DNA of 64,000 nt, taken from NCBI GenBank assembly GCA_018266215.1, contig JAFEAV010000026.1, forward strand, positions 1-64,000, written 5' to 3'. Source of the stretch: Cyanobacteria bacterium SZAS LIN-3. GTDB taxonomy: Bacteria; Cyanobacteriota; Vampirovibrionia; Obscuribacterales; Obscuribacteraceae. Positions within the stretch are counted from its first letter, which is position 1, and each line of letters opens with the position of its first letter. Position numbers and translations under genes: made by a program. The notes under the pieces were generated by a model. That model worked only from the letters and a program-made list of their open reading frames with translations. It was not told where the DNA came from and ran no database searches. Shown piece by piece: positions 24,620 through 33,441 of the stretch.

Positions 24620-26557
24620 TCATACTTCCAGGTAGAGGCCTCGTTCTTCCACTTTGTCGCGGGGCAATTTGAAAAAGTCGGTGGTCCGGGCCGAGAGTTT
24701 TTTCATGAAGAGAAAGGCTGTCCAGCTCATCCAGTTCAGTGCCGGTCCGTTGAGCTTGCGTTGCAAGGTTTCGTGCGAGATGAAAATATGCAGATCATGT
24801 TCCAGGCCGTGCGGCACCCTGCCTGCATCGGCCAGGGATTTGAATTCCGCACCGATGGCACCGAAGACGCGGGGCGTTTGCATGAAACCGACATGGAAAA
24901 TCATGCGATAAAAACCGTCCCCAAGCTCTTCCAGCTCCAGGCGCTCCGCTCCTGTTACAAACGGTACGCAAGCTATTCTGACGCTGAACAGCACGACGTG
25001 CTCATGCAGGCTTTTATTGTGTTCCAGGTGCCGCACCATAACCGGTGATATGCCCCGGGTTATTTTCGTCATCCAAACTGCTAGACCCTGTACCCTTATG
25101 ATGTTGCTATCGCGTACCGTTTCCATAAATGTTTCCACCGGCACGGCCAGTTTGGCCGCTTCGTTGCGCACGGCAATGGTACCCAGGCGCCAGGATATCA
25201 TCAGGAAAGAAATAATCGCCCCAATGCTGATCGGCAGCCAGCCGCCCTCGGCTATTTTGGCCGAGTTTGCCATGAAGAAGCCGAGATCGATGGTGCCGAA
25301 TACGAGGATTGTCATGGCCGTGAGAAGGCGGGACCAGCGCCATTTCAGTACCATCACTCGGCTGATGAGCAAAGTGGTGATCAGCATTGTGCCCGATACG
25401 GCTACGCCATAGGCTGCAGCCAGAGCATCCGACCGGCGAAAGGCCAGCACAATTACGATCGTGCCGACGGCCAGAAAGAAGTTGATCATTGGTACGTAGA
25501 TCTGACCCTTTTCATGATGCGATGTCTGCGAAACACGCATCTTCGGCAGCAAGTCGAGATGGATGGATTGACTTGCCAGTGAAAACACGCCGCTTATCAA
25601 GGCCTGACTGGCAATGATCGTGGCGGCCGCGGCCAGGAAAATCATCGGCACCAGTGACCAGGCCGGTGCGGTTTTATAGAAGAGGCTTTCCATGGCGGTG
25701 GAATCTTGCATGATCAGGGCCGCCTGTCCAAAGTAGCTGAGCATAAGACTGGGCAGGACGATTAAGGCAAGAGCCCGGCGAATTGCGGCTGCGCCCACAT
25801 GACCCATGTCGGCGTACATAGCTTCACCTCCCGTTATGGCCAGGAAGACCGCTCCGAATATGGCGCCGGCGACGGTGGCATTGTCGCTCAGGGTCTGGTA
25901 GGCGTAGAGCGGATTGATTGCCAGCAAGACCGAGGGTACCTGCCAGATGCGATAGAGTCCGATGGCGGCTATGGTGGCAAACCAGAGCAACATCACCGGG
26001 CCGAAAGCGCCGCCGATTTTGCCCGTTCCCAGTCGCTGCACGGTGAAGAGCAGGACAAGCAGGGCAATGGTAGCCGGGATTACGGCCTGCTCAAATTCCG
26101 GTGCCAGCACCTTCATGCCTTCCATGGCTGAAAGCACTGAGATGGCGGGAGTAATTGCTCCGTCACCGAAGAGAAGAGCTGAGCCGATGATACCGAATAT
26201 GGTGATAGCCGTCAGGCCCGACCGTTTGCTTTTGCGCCTGTGCGGATTGGTCAATGTGGCCAGTGCGAGGATGCCGCCTTCTCCGTTGTTGTCGGCTTTG
26301 AGTACGATCAAGGCATATTTGATGCCGATGGTGATCAGGAGTGACCAGCAAATGAGACTGGCAATTCCCATCGCATCAGCTGCGCCAGGGTTGCTGTGTC
26401 CCAGTGCCTGCAAGGTCACTTGCATGGCATAGAGTGGACTGGTGCCGATATCGCCGTAGACTACACCAAGAGCTATCAGAGTCAGTGAAAAGTTAGAAAG
26501 AGAACGGTGCGAGGGAGTCGCCGCCGTGTTTGCTTCAAGAGATACTGGAGCTGACAT
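24620..26557 (-). CDS. kup: Kup-type potassium uptake protein
   Basis: 645 residues, the normal size for the KUP/HAK/KT family, which takes up K+ across the inner membrane. The family's first-helix signature is clear (ALGVVYGDIGTSPLYAM), followed by about twelve membrane helices, the GDGAITPAISVLSAMEG stretch and a cytoplasmic C-terminal domain (about 480-645) with the usual sequence WMTKITRGISPVMVRHLEHN. A CAGGAC site precedes the ATG. It is flanked by two paralogous secreted proteins of unknown role. Kup is constitutive in well-studied species. Confidence 0.96.
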   Translation of the reverse strand: MSAPVSLEANTAATPSHRSLSNFSLTLIALGVVYGDIGTSPLYAMQVTLQALGHSNPGAADAMGIASLICWSLLITIGIKYALIVLKADNNGEGGILALATLTNPHRRKSKRSGLTAITIFGIIGSALLFGDGAITPAISVLSAMEGMKVLAPEFEQAVIPATIALLVLLFTVQRLGTGKIGGAFGPVMLLWFATIAAIGLYRIWQVPSVLLAINPLYAYQTLSDNATVAGAIFGAVFLAITGGEAMYADMGHVGAAAIRRALALIVLPSLMLSYFGQAALIMQDSTAMESLFYKTAPAWSLVPMIFLAAAATIIASQALISGVFSLASQSIHLDLLPKMRVSQTSHHEKGQIYVPMINFFLAVGTIVIVLAFRRSDALAAAYGVAVSGTMLITTLLISRVMVLKWRWSRLLTAMTILVFGTIDLGFFMANSAKIAEGGWLPISIGAIISFLMISWRLGTIAVRNEAAKLAVPVETFMETVRDSNIIRVQGLAVWMTKITRGISPVMVRHLEHNKSLHEHVVLFSVRIACVPFVTGAERLELEELGDGFYRMIFHVGFMQTPRVFGAIGAEFKSLADAGRVPHGLEHDLHIFISHETLQRKLNGPALNWMSWTAFLFMKKLSARTTDFFKLPRDKVEERGLYLEV

Positions 26558-26580
26558 AGTTTGAGTCCTGTGGTTGATTT

Positions 26581-26608
26581 AAAAAAATAGGTTTGCGAAG
26601 GCAAACCT
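26581..26608 (-). terminator. Intrinsic terminator of the secreted-protein gene
   Basis: On the minus strand an 8-bp perfect stem (AGGTTTGC / GCAAACCT, 4-base loop) is followed by TATTTTTTT. It separates the gene at 26691-27455 from kup. Confidence 0.9.
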
Positions 26609-26690
26609 GCAACAGAAAACCGTCGAGCGGCAACCGCTGCAAACAGTTTGCAAAGGGTGGTGGTGCCAGATCGCGGGCTACTAAGGCTTT

Positions 26691-27455
26691 TTATTTGCCT
26701 TTTCTTTGTTTTCCGGTTTCGAAAATTTCGTCAAAGTCGCCTGCGGATTCTCGTGACGCATTGCTCATCAATACTTCTTGCATGGACTTGCTGCGGCGAT
26801 AGCCGCCGGGCAACTCAAAGATTTGGCCGGGCACTTGAATGTGCTCTATCCTGCTTGTTACCAAAAGCGTCTTGCGGCTCCCTGTGGTGTCGAGACCGGT
26901 CATCCAGTCAACCCCTTTGCGATTTTTGATCAGCTTTACCGGAATGCCGCCGTTCGTCGGCAATTTGTACGTGGTGAAGAGAATGCGCTCCACCTGCGGC
27001 GCTGCAATCCCTGCTAATGGCATATATTGAAAAACCTGACCCTTGCTTGCCAGTTGTTTGACGGTTATGCCGTCTATCTGGACTGTACTCGGTGGCCGGT
27101 CTAAGCCAGTGTCTTTTTCCTGCTTCTGCAAAACAAAGTTGGAAATGATGCCATTCGCTTCGAATTGATTTAGCGGCTGAGTGAGGTAGGTTTTGTCGTC
27201 ATCTCGGAAGACGCTGACGGACCAGTCTGGGCTTTTTGCAACCAGGCTGTAGCGCATTCGCCCGCGATTGTTGATGCGCAGGCCCTGCAGTGAAACGATG
27301 GTCTCAGTTTCTCCCCAGTAGTGGTGAGTTTGTGTGAGTTTTAGGGCTGAAATGTTTGTTTTGTCTTGTGCGGCGTGGGCAGCACTGATTCCGGTGATGA
27401 CTGCAAGTAAAGGCACGACCATGATGCCACGCCGCCAGTTTGCCCGCTTTTTCAC
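26691..27455 (-). CDS. Secreted protein, paralog of the protein at 23773-24528
   Basis: 254 residues with a signal peptide (basic start KKRANWRRG, core VVPLLAVITGISA, cut near AHAA). The mature part lacks cysteines, unlike its paralog, but has the same block order, including LTQTHHYWGETETIVSLQGL and QIFELPGG. A charged, Lys-rich end follows. It ends well before kup and has its own terminator. No family known to me. Confidence 0.75.
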   Translation of the reverse strand: MKKRANWRRGIMVVPLLAVITGISAAHAAQDKTNISALKLTQTHHYWGETETIVSLQGLRINNRGRMRYSLVAKSPDWSVSVFRDDDKTYLTQPLNQFEANGIISNFVLQKQEKDTGLDRPPSTVQIDGITVKQLASKGQVFQYMPLAGIAAPQVERILFTTYKLPTNGGIPVKLIKNRKGVDWMTGLDTTGSRKTLLVTSRIEHIQVPGQIFELPGGYRRSKSMQEVLMSNASRESAGDFDEIFETGKQRKGK

Positions 27456-27540
27456 AAAATGTGCCTCACGACAGTTGCAACTCGAAATGGAATATACACG
27501 GCCGGACGCCTGTGCACAATAAGATTTTGATGTATGAATA

Positions 27541-27948
27541 CTAGCTGACTTTCCGAGGTTGCGGGCAGTCTCTCGGGGGGATATGTCCCAGGTTGTAATC
27601 GGCCAGATTTGCCTTTGCCGATTTGATCAAGCGATATGCCGTGGCCCACTGCTTTTTCTCAATTTCGGCCTGTGCTTGTTCCATTGCTGCGCGCGCGTAC
27701 TTGAGTTGCAGATCAAAGTTAGCCTTGCCCACCTGTGATCGAAGCGTGAATTTCTCTCGCACTAATGGAGTCGACAGAAGTTCTATCTTTTGACTGATCA
27801 CCGGCATACCCACGTCCACGAGCATGTGATGATACGCGTTGAGCAGGGCCTTGCCGGCGAAATAGATGACACAGGATAGGGCCAGAAGCAGCTGGAAGGC
27901 GACGAGTGGGAAAGCGCTTAAATACGCCCAGATAAATTGCATTGTCAT
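27541..27948 (-). CDS. Membrane-anchored protein with cytoplasmic helical domain
   Basis: 135 residues. One strong membrane helix (about 8-32), then a helical, charged domain with YARAAMEQAQAEIEKKQW and AYRLIKSAKANLADYN, like a short TPR or coiled-coil. GAGGAAT precedes the ATG. Function unknown. Confidence 0.7.
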   Translation of the reverse strand: MTMQFIWAYLSAFPLVAFQLLLALSCVIYFAGKALLNAYHHMLVDVGMPVISQKIELLSTPLVREKFTLRSQVGKANFDLQLKYARAAMEQAQAEIEKKQWATAYRLIKSAKANLADYNLGHIPPRDCPQPRKVS

Positions 27949-28047
27949 AATGGATTCCTCAGAAAAGTCAGGCGGCCTGACGGTTGTCGATCAGTTGAAA
28001 AGTCAGGTCCTGAGTTATGTTCGGCAGGTTCAGAACGGGACAGTTCC

Positions 28048-28227
28048 CTACCCACAATTGAGAGAGCATTTCAGGAAATGAGGGCAGTTGACCAGAGCCA
28101 GTATCTCTAAGGACGCCGGTAATTTTGGAAGTCTGGTCAGGCCGGGGCTGTTGTCGATATGAAGATAAGTCAGGTCGGGGTTGGCTTCCAGATAAGCTGC
28201 CAGTTGTGCGTTTGATTTGAAATACAT
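28048..28227 (-). CDS. Short leucine-rich-repeat protein or gene remnant
   Basis: 59 residues from an ATG with GGAGAG at the right distance. The segment LTYLHIDNSPGLTRLPKLPASLEILALVNCPHF has the L-x-x-LP-x-LP-x-S-L-x-x-L pattern of bacterial leucine-rich repeats. Two repeats are too few for a stable solenoid, so this may be the remnant of a longer LRR protein, or a small protein of its own. Confidence 0.5.
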   Translation of the reverse strand: MYFKSNAQLAAYLEANPDLTYLHIDNSPGLTRLPKLPASLEILALVNCPHFLKCSLNCG

Positions 28228-28955
28228 ATCTCTCTCCGGTGAATTAATAAGACCCGCAGTGCAGGCGGAAAAGAACATTGCTTGCTCACGCAACTCACGC
28301 AACGCAAATGAAGACAAACGGTCAAGTCCTGCGCAACTTAGTTGCGCTGGAAATTGCATTGATAGCCTGGTCGGCTCGCGATCTGGTTTGAAGGTCCTTT
28401 GATTTGCATGGGTGAAAATAAGCTATTCATTCGTATCAAAGTGGTGAATGGCAGAGCAATAAAATAGACCCGGCATTCGTAGCCCTACGCACAAATACTA
28501 TTAGCGCATTGTAATTAGCGCGGACACTGTAAAGACGCGTCAGTACACTGATTCCGCCTGCGGAGCTGCGCATGGCTGACAGTGTCTCATCTGTTTTTTG
28601 CAGCCGCTGTCACGCGTGTCAGCAAAATGTTTGATTTGATCTTGGCTATACCCTGTTTCCTGCTCAGGTGGCCGGGCCGGCTTTCCCGATGGGGAACATT
28701 AGCGGCTGTTAATAATTTTAATCTCCGGACTTTATTCCTCTCTGATATCGTTTTTGGTCCTAAGCCATTGCTGGGTAACAGTTCGTGGGTTGCTGACCCT
28801 GCTTTCGCCTGGCCTGGCCTTGACTGTGACAATTTGTTAACGGATAATCATATTTGTCGGGTTTTTATGAGCCCGGCTTAAGGTGTCGGCTCTCCGCTTT
28901 TTCCGTCGGCATACTTCATTCACTTACTATCCCGCTGCGTGAAATCAAATACTTG
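28228..28955. other. Gene-poor stretch upstream of the MshEN protein
   Basis: About 730 bases with no gene I can support. It contains small inverted repeats: GCGCAA / TTGCGC (28331-28347) and GCTGACA / TGTCAGC (28575-28623), the latter with a second inner stem. The base composition is more AT-rich than the coding neighbours. Confidence 0.5.
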
Positions 28956-30656
28956 ATGAAGGGCTACACATCTCAGTTTTGTATTGGAGAGATCCTTGTG
29001 GATGCCGGGCTGGTTGCTCAGTCGGCTGTGGATGATGCCGCCCGAGAAGCAGGTACCAGAGCCAGGCTTCTGGGGCGGACACTGGTGCAGCGTGGCGCTA
29101 TCAGTCAGGAGAATCTCAGGATTGCCGTAGAGGTGCAGTCACTGATCAGGGACAGCGTCGTAGACCGATTCAGCGCGCTCAAGGCCCTTTCTCTGGCGGC
29201 CTCCATGGGACTCAGTTTGGAGCAGGCCCTGACTCAGGTGCAGGCGCAGACCGTGCGCAAGGAAGGTTCTGAGAGCGGGTCCAAAGAGCGTACATGCAGA
29301 CTGGGTGAGTTGCTGCTGGAAGCCGGCATTGTCGATGAGTCGACCTTGAGTGAGGCCAGGGCAAAGGGAATTGTCTCCGGCGATCCGCTTGGCGTGGTAC
29401 TCGTCTCCGATGGCATTTTGAGTGAATCTTTCCTCGATGCGGCTCTGGAACTGCAGGTGCGAGTACGCGATGGTATGTTCAGCCGTGAGCAGGCCATCTC
29501 CGCTCTTCAGCAGGATCCTCGTAAACTGCTGGCGATGATTGCACCACAGATGATGGCAGATCAGGCCAAAGCTGAAAATGCCACAGCCACCATTCGCCTG
29601 GGTGAGCTCTTTGTCCGAGCCGGGATTATTAGTCATGCCGCCGTCACCGAGGCTCTCGAGCTATCACTGGCTCAGGGCTATCAGATTGGCGAGGTGCTTG
29701 TGTCATGTGGATTTATCACCCAGGCACTTCTGGACTCGGCGCTGCTTCTGCAGCAAATGGTGACGCAAAAGTATCTCACCATTGCCGAAGCCACTGCCTG
29801 TCTGGCAAAAGTCGCTACCACCGATAAAACCGTAACCGCCTGCATCCTGGAGCTCAATGCTCTCAGTGCAGCGCCCCCGGCCGAACAATCACAGAGCTCC
29901 ATGCGCTTACATGTGCCCGGTAGAGCAGAGATGGCGGCCGTGGAAACAAGTACCGATCTGCCTGCTGTTGTGTGTGAATCAAAGCGTTTAGGGCCGGCCG
30001 GTGGGTCTACCGAAGTTGTTGAATCGCTGGAGATCCGGCATGTTCAGCCGGAGGAAGTACCGAGCGAGCCCGCGCCTGAAGAGTATTTCGGAGCCAGTTT
30101 TTCCTACAGGAAGGACGACCGCGAAGAACTACACCGTCAGTTGCGCGGGGTTTATGCTCGCCTGGGCCGTGTCTTTCTTAAGAGACGACAACTGGATACG
30201 GCTGAAGAATTACTCAGATCCGCCCTCGATATTTCGAGCACTACCGAGCTTAGCGACAAGAAATTGGAGGACATGATGGTGCTCGCCTGCCACTATCTGT
30301 CCAGCGGTCAAAGTTGGCAATCCGAGGCTTTGCTGAGAACCTGTCTCTCAATGTTGGAAGGTCGACCCGAACTGGATCCCAAGTTGTTGGGGCTCTGCCA
30401 TCACCGTCTGGCCCTGACCTACTGCCACCTGGGCCTGCTTCTCAAGGCGGAGAGGCATTTGACTGTTGCGGTGCAACAATTGAATGACATTCCTGTTACT
30501 CCTGCGGGGGCACCCGATGCTCCGACCAGACGCTTATTGTCCGCCGTCTATCGAGACTTTGCCGTTCTGTTAACGCGCTTGCGCCGCGAGCAGGAAGCCG
30601 ATCGCTTCTACTGCCTGGCGCGCAAGATGATGTCGTTAGAGCATTTGAGCATTTGA
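28956..30656 (+). CDS. Protein with three MshEN-like domains and C-terminal TPRs
   Basis: 566 residues from the ATG at 28956 (an upstream start would add an unlikely 34). Three repeated domains at about 8-62, 114-172 and 213-272 each carry two copies of the pattern R-x-L-G-E-x-L-x-x-x-G-x-I, e.g. RLGELLLEAGIVDESTLSEA and RLGELFVRAGIISHAAVTEA. This is the MshEN/T2SSE N-terminal domain, known to bind cyclic di-GMP in MshE. A variable linker (about 320-400) and TPR-like helices (about 405-560) follow. There is no secretion ATPase domain. It could be a c-di-GMP-sensing adaptor. It stands alone. Confidence 0.8.
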   Translation: MKGYTSQFCIGEILVDAGLVAQSAVDDAAREAGTRARLLGRTLVQRGAISQENLRIAVEVQSLIRDSVVDRFSALKALSLAASMGLSLEQALTQVQAQTVRKEGSESGSKERTCRLGELLLEAGIVDESTLSEARAKGIVSGDPLGVVLVSDGILSESFLDAALELQVRVRDGMFSREQAISALQQDPRKLLAMIAPQMMADQAKAENATATIRLGELFVRAGIISHAAVTEALELSLAQGYQIGEVLVSCGFITQALLDSALLLQQMVTQKYLTIAEATACLAKVATTDKTVTACILELNALSAAPPAEQSQSSMRLHVPGRAEMAAVETSTDLPAVVCESKRLGPAGGSTEVVESLEIRHVQPEEVPSEPAPEEYFGASFSYRKDDREELHRQLRGVYARLGRVFLKRRQLDTAEELLRSALDISSTTELSDKKLEDMMVLACHYLSSGQSWQSEALLRTCLSMLEGRPELDPKLLGLCHHRLALTYCHLGLLLKAERHLTVAVQQLNDIPVTPAGAPDAPTRRLLSAVYRDFAVLLTRLRREQEADRFYCLARKMMSLEHLSI

Positions 30657-30703
30657 CGTGAAAGGAGCACCCACGGCCCTTTCTTTTCTTTTGCCTGATT
30701 GTA

Positions 30704-30755
30704 AATAGACCGGTCTAATATATTGAAGCAAAAAAATAGGGGCTTCCTTGCCCCT
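30704..30755. repeat. Palindrome plus A-tract plus hairpin element, copy 2
   Basis: TAGACCGGTCTA, a perfect 12-bp palindrome, then an A-run and an AGGGGC / GCCCCT hairpin. Same arrangement as copy 1 at 24541-24590. Confidence 0.55.
30731..30755 (-). terminator. Intrinsic terminator of the SDR/EamA operon
   Basis: On the minus strand a 6-bp GC-rich stem with a 6-base loop is followed by TATTTTTTTGC, 19 bases after the last gene's stop. Confidence 0.85.
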
Positions 30756-30773
30756 GATAGTTTTATCGCTCAA

Positions 30774-30980
30774 TTAGAGCTGGGTGCTCCGGCCGTGATT
30801 TCTGATTCCATTCACCATTGCTCTCATGCGCTCCTGATGCTCTTGCCAGACTTTATTGTCATGGGCGCAGGCCTCAAGAAACAAATTGTCGTCGCAGGCC
30901 AGATGCCCGTAGGGACTGACTGTGCCGTGAGGCAATGGGAAGTATTCCAGGCGTTGTTCTTGACCGTTATTATCTCTCAT
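30774..30980 (-). CDS. Small protein of unknown function (68 aa)
   Basis: A short, hydrophilic protein with several His and Cys residues (YGHLACDDNLFLEACAHDNK). The ATG at 30980 has GGAG five bases away. It follows the EamA exporter by 13 bases and ends at a terminator, so it is the last gene of that operon. Function unknown. Confidence 0.6.
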   Translation of the reverse strand: MRDNNGQEQRLEYFPLPHGTVSPYGHLACDDNLFLEACAHDNKVWQEHQERMRAMVNGIRNHGRSTQL

Positions 30981-30993
30981 GATCACTCCAGTA

Positions 30994-31986
30994 TTATTTG
31001 TGTTTGTGATTGTGTTGCAGATCCGGGAAATGCGGATGCGTGTGCTTTATGACCTGGTCTCCCTGTCTGTGCTCGTGTTCGTGTTCGTGCTTTTCCGCCA
31101 GATGCAGCCACAGACCAATGGCCATAAATGCCGCCGCCCATGCAAATTGAGGTGTGATACTCTCATGCAGGAAGGCAATGGCGACAACAGCGCCGGCGAA
31201 GGGAGCCAGTGAAAAGTAGGCTCCGGTTCGAGCCGTTCCGAGGTGGCGGAGAGCCAGGACGAAGAGTGTCAGACTGACTCCGTAACCGAGAAATCCAATC
31301 ACCAGGGCCTTGCATATTAGTGCCGCGGGTGGCATTGATGCACCGGCGAGGAGAGCCAGCGAAACGTTGGCCATCCCTGCGACAGAGCCTTTTAAGCAGG
31401 CGATGTGAGCGGGGTTTGCCCCGGCCACTTTTCGCGTCAAATTATTGTCTATCGCCCAGGCCAGGCATGCACCGGCAATTAGCAGCGCTCCGTTTGATAC
31501 CGTCACAGTTTCGTTGAGATTAACCGAGAGTAGGGCACCGCCAGTAACAATCGCCAGCATGCCCAATACGATGTGATGATCGCAATTTTCCTTGAAGACC
31601 ATCCAGGCGATTATGGCTGTGAATACCCCTTCCAGATTGAGAAAGAACGAGGCTGTGGCAGCCTGTGTTTCGGCCAGTCCGAGCATGAGGAGGACGGGGG
31701 CAATGGCACCGCCGCTTAAAATGGCGGCGCTGAGCCAGAGCCAGTCGCTGCGTTTTAATGCCGTATGCTGGGCTGACCGGCTGGTCTTGAGCGGCAGGAG
31801 TAGATAGATTGCCAGGCCCAGGCCTGAGCCAAGGTAAAAGAGGCCTGCCACCATAACCGGTGTCATGTCCTGCAGCAGATTCTTGGCCAGTGGCGTGGTC
31901 ACACCAAAGAGAAGGGCTGCAATCAGGGCATAGGCGATACCAGTAAGCGGCATTTTTGCACGCGGAGGCTCAGCCCCAGTGCTCAT
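30994..31986 (-). CDS. EamA/DMT-family transporter with His-rich tail
   Basis: 330 residues with about ten membrane helices in two EamA repeats (about 12-150 and 160-295); the second opens with NGALLIAGACLAWAIDNNLTRKV, typical of this drug/metabolite exporter family. After the last helix the C-terminus becomes a His-rich cytoplasmic tail (HEHEHEH, then HTHPHF and HNHKHK), unusual for EamA and suggestive of metal binding. Its ATG overlaps the stop of the upstream dehydrogenase (ATGA), so the two are translationally coupled. Substrate unknown. Confidence 0.85.
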   Translation of the reverse strand: MSTGAEPPRAKMPLTGIAYALIAALLFGVTTPLAKNLLQDMTPVMVAGLFYLGSGLGLAIYLLLPLKTSRSAQHTALKRSDWLWLSAAILSGGAIAPVLLMLGLAETQAATASFFLNLEGVFTAIIAWMVFKENCDHHIVLGMLAIVTGGALLSVNLNETVTVSNGALLIAGACLAWAIDNNLTRKVAGANPAHIACLKGSVAGMANVSLALLAGASMPPAALICKALVIGFLGYGVSLTLFVLALRHLGTARTGAYFSLAPFAGAVVAIAFLHESITPQFAWAAAFMAIGLWLHLAEKHEHEHEHRQGDQVIKHTHPHFPDLQHNHKHK

Positions 31987-32957
31987 TTTTGCCCGCTGGC
32001 ATCCGTGGGTTTTGTCACGCCCGGGATGACTTTGGGTACGCGGCCCAGGAAAAAGTCGGTAATCAGAGCTTTGTCGGGATCGATGGAGTACTGCTTGAGG
32101 TCGACCTTGCCGACAGTCTGAATCGCTTTGATGGCGGCTGCCGAGTAAATCGGGTGCAACGAATAGAGTGAGGGATCGGTTACCCCGGCCAGCATCATTG
32201 AGACAACTACCGAGTCGGTGAAGAAATTGCCGGTGGTCGAGCGCGCTGGTTGGGTGAATATCCAGCGGGCTGCTTCGGCTACAATTTTTGCATCGCGGGA
32301 GTGACTGACGCTGACATCACCGCCGAGTTTGTTGCGTACGGCTGAGGTGTCGACTGTGGTTTCCGGCCAGAGCGAATTGACGGCAATGCCGTCGGATTTG
32401 AACTCTTCGGCAAATCCCATCGTCATCATGCTCTGGGCATATTTTGAAAGGGTGTATGTAAACTTGAACCATTCGGGATCAAGGTTGAGTGCCGGTGAAA
32501 TGTTGAGGACGTGCGGGTTTACGCTCTTCCGCAGATGCGGCAGAGCATATTTTGTCGTCATGAATGGTCCGCGGGTATTTACCGCCATCATCAAATCGAA
32601 GAGTTTCATTGGTGTGGTCTCAATACCTGTCAGGCTGAGGACGCCTGCATTGTTGACTAGTATGTCCAGCCCTCCGAAGACCTCTATCGTTTTGGCAATG
32701 GCCGCTATCACCTGAGCTTCGTCGCGCACGTCCACTTGCAAGGCCAGTGCCTCACCTCCGGCGGCGGTGATCTCTGCTGCCGCACTGTGGATGGTGCCCG
32801 GCACTTCGGGGCGTTCTTCGACTGTTTTGCCTGTGATGACTACTTTGGCGCCGTGTTTGGCCAGCTCGCGAGCGATAGCCAGACCGATGCCGCGTGATGC
32901 GCCATTGATATAGGCTACTTTGCCCTTCAAGCTGGTTGGGTTTTCGTTGTTGTTCAT
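31983..32957 (-). CDS. Short-chain dehydrogenase, HSDL2-like
   Basis: 324 residues. The Rossmann NAD(P) motif is GASRGIG, followed by the NNAG motif; the catalytic residues are Ser in NISPALN and Tyr/Lys in YTLSK. The long spacer after the first helix (KTVEERPEVPGTIHSAAAE) and the C-terminal extension are features of the hydroxysteroid-dehydrogenase-like-2 group, whose human member works in fatty-acid metabolism. The C-terminal SCP2 sterol-carrier domain of HSDL2 is absent. The next gene starts within its stop codon. Confidence 0.85.
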   Translation of the reverse strand: MNNNENPTSLKGKVAYINGASRGIGLAIARELAKHGAKVVITGKTVEERPEVPGTIHSAAAEITAAGGEALALQVDVRDEAQVIAAIAKTIEVFGGLDILVNNAGVLSLTGIETTPMKLFDLMMAVNTRGPFMTTKYALPHLRKSVNPHVLNISPALNLDPEWFKFTYTLSKYAQSMMTMGFAEEFKSDGIAVNSLWPETTVDTSAVRNKLGGDVSVSHSRDAKIVAEAARWIFTQPARSTTGNFFTDSVVVSMMLAGVTDPSLYSLHPIYSAAAIKAIQTVGKVDLKQYSIDPDKALITDFFLGRVPKVIPGVTKPTDASGQK

Positions 32958-33009
32958 TGTGTCCGTCCTGGCAGATTATGCCTCCGGGTTCTTGGAATTG
33001 ATGGTGTCG

Positions 33010-33441
33010 CTAGCGAACGCGCTCTCTGAGCAGTGTGCGAAACCTGATCTGGTAAGCAAATGGGGCCGCGATAACGAAGAGCGCCAGAGCCGCCATTCCG
33101 GAGCTGAAGCTGAGGACAAGCGCCGCCGGTATCGTCCACAGCAAAGCCGACCGAATGGCCTTTGAAACGGCTTTTTCGCGCGTCAGGCCGCTCGACGAAC
33201 TGCCGGTGCCGAATGAGATCAGTCTTCCGTCAAAGAGAAAGAGATCCAGGGCCATGAAAACTTCTGCGACCAGGAGAGGAAAGACGAGCGTGTAGGCGTA
33301 AAGGGCGAAGGCAGCGTAGGCCGCTGCCGCGAGAAACCATATGCGTGACATCGCCACTCTATTGCGCGAATGTGCGCTCAGAAGGAACAACGCCAGGGTG
33401 AGGTGGACGCCGGAAAGGATGAGACCAAAAATACTGGCCAT
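33010..33441 (-). CDS. Small integral membrane protein, unknown
   Basis: 143 residues from an ATG with TTGGAGAA upstream. Four helices, at about 4-22, 31-52, 55-70 and 100-130, with a short hydrophilic loop (DGRLISFGTGSSSSG). No family known to me. It precedes the SDR gene on the same strand by 52 bases. Confidence 0.7.
   Translation of the reverse strand: MASIFGLILSGVHLTLALFLLSAHSRNRVAMSRIWFLAAAAYAAFALYAYTLVFPLLVAEVFMALDLFLFDGRLISFGTGSSSSGLTREKAVSKAIRSALLWTIPAALVLSFSSGMAALALFVIAAPFAYQIRFRTLLRERVR

Noticed and set aside
27950..28081. Short plus-strand frame beginning one base from the minus-strand start codon
   Set aside because: No ribosome site, and it overlaps the end of the LRR gene.
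28582..28881. 99-codon plus-strand frame in the gene-poor stretch
   Set aside because: No ribosome site, no motif, and it spans an inverted repeat.
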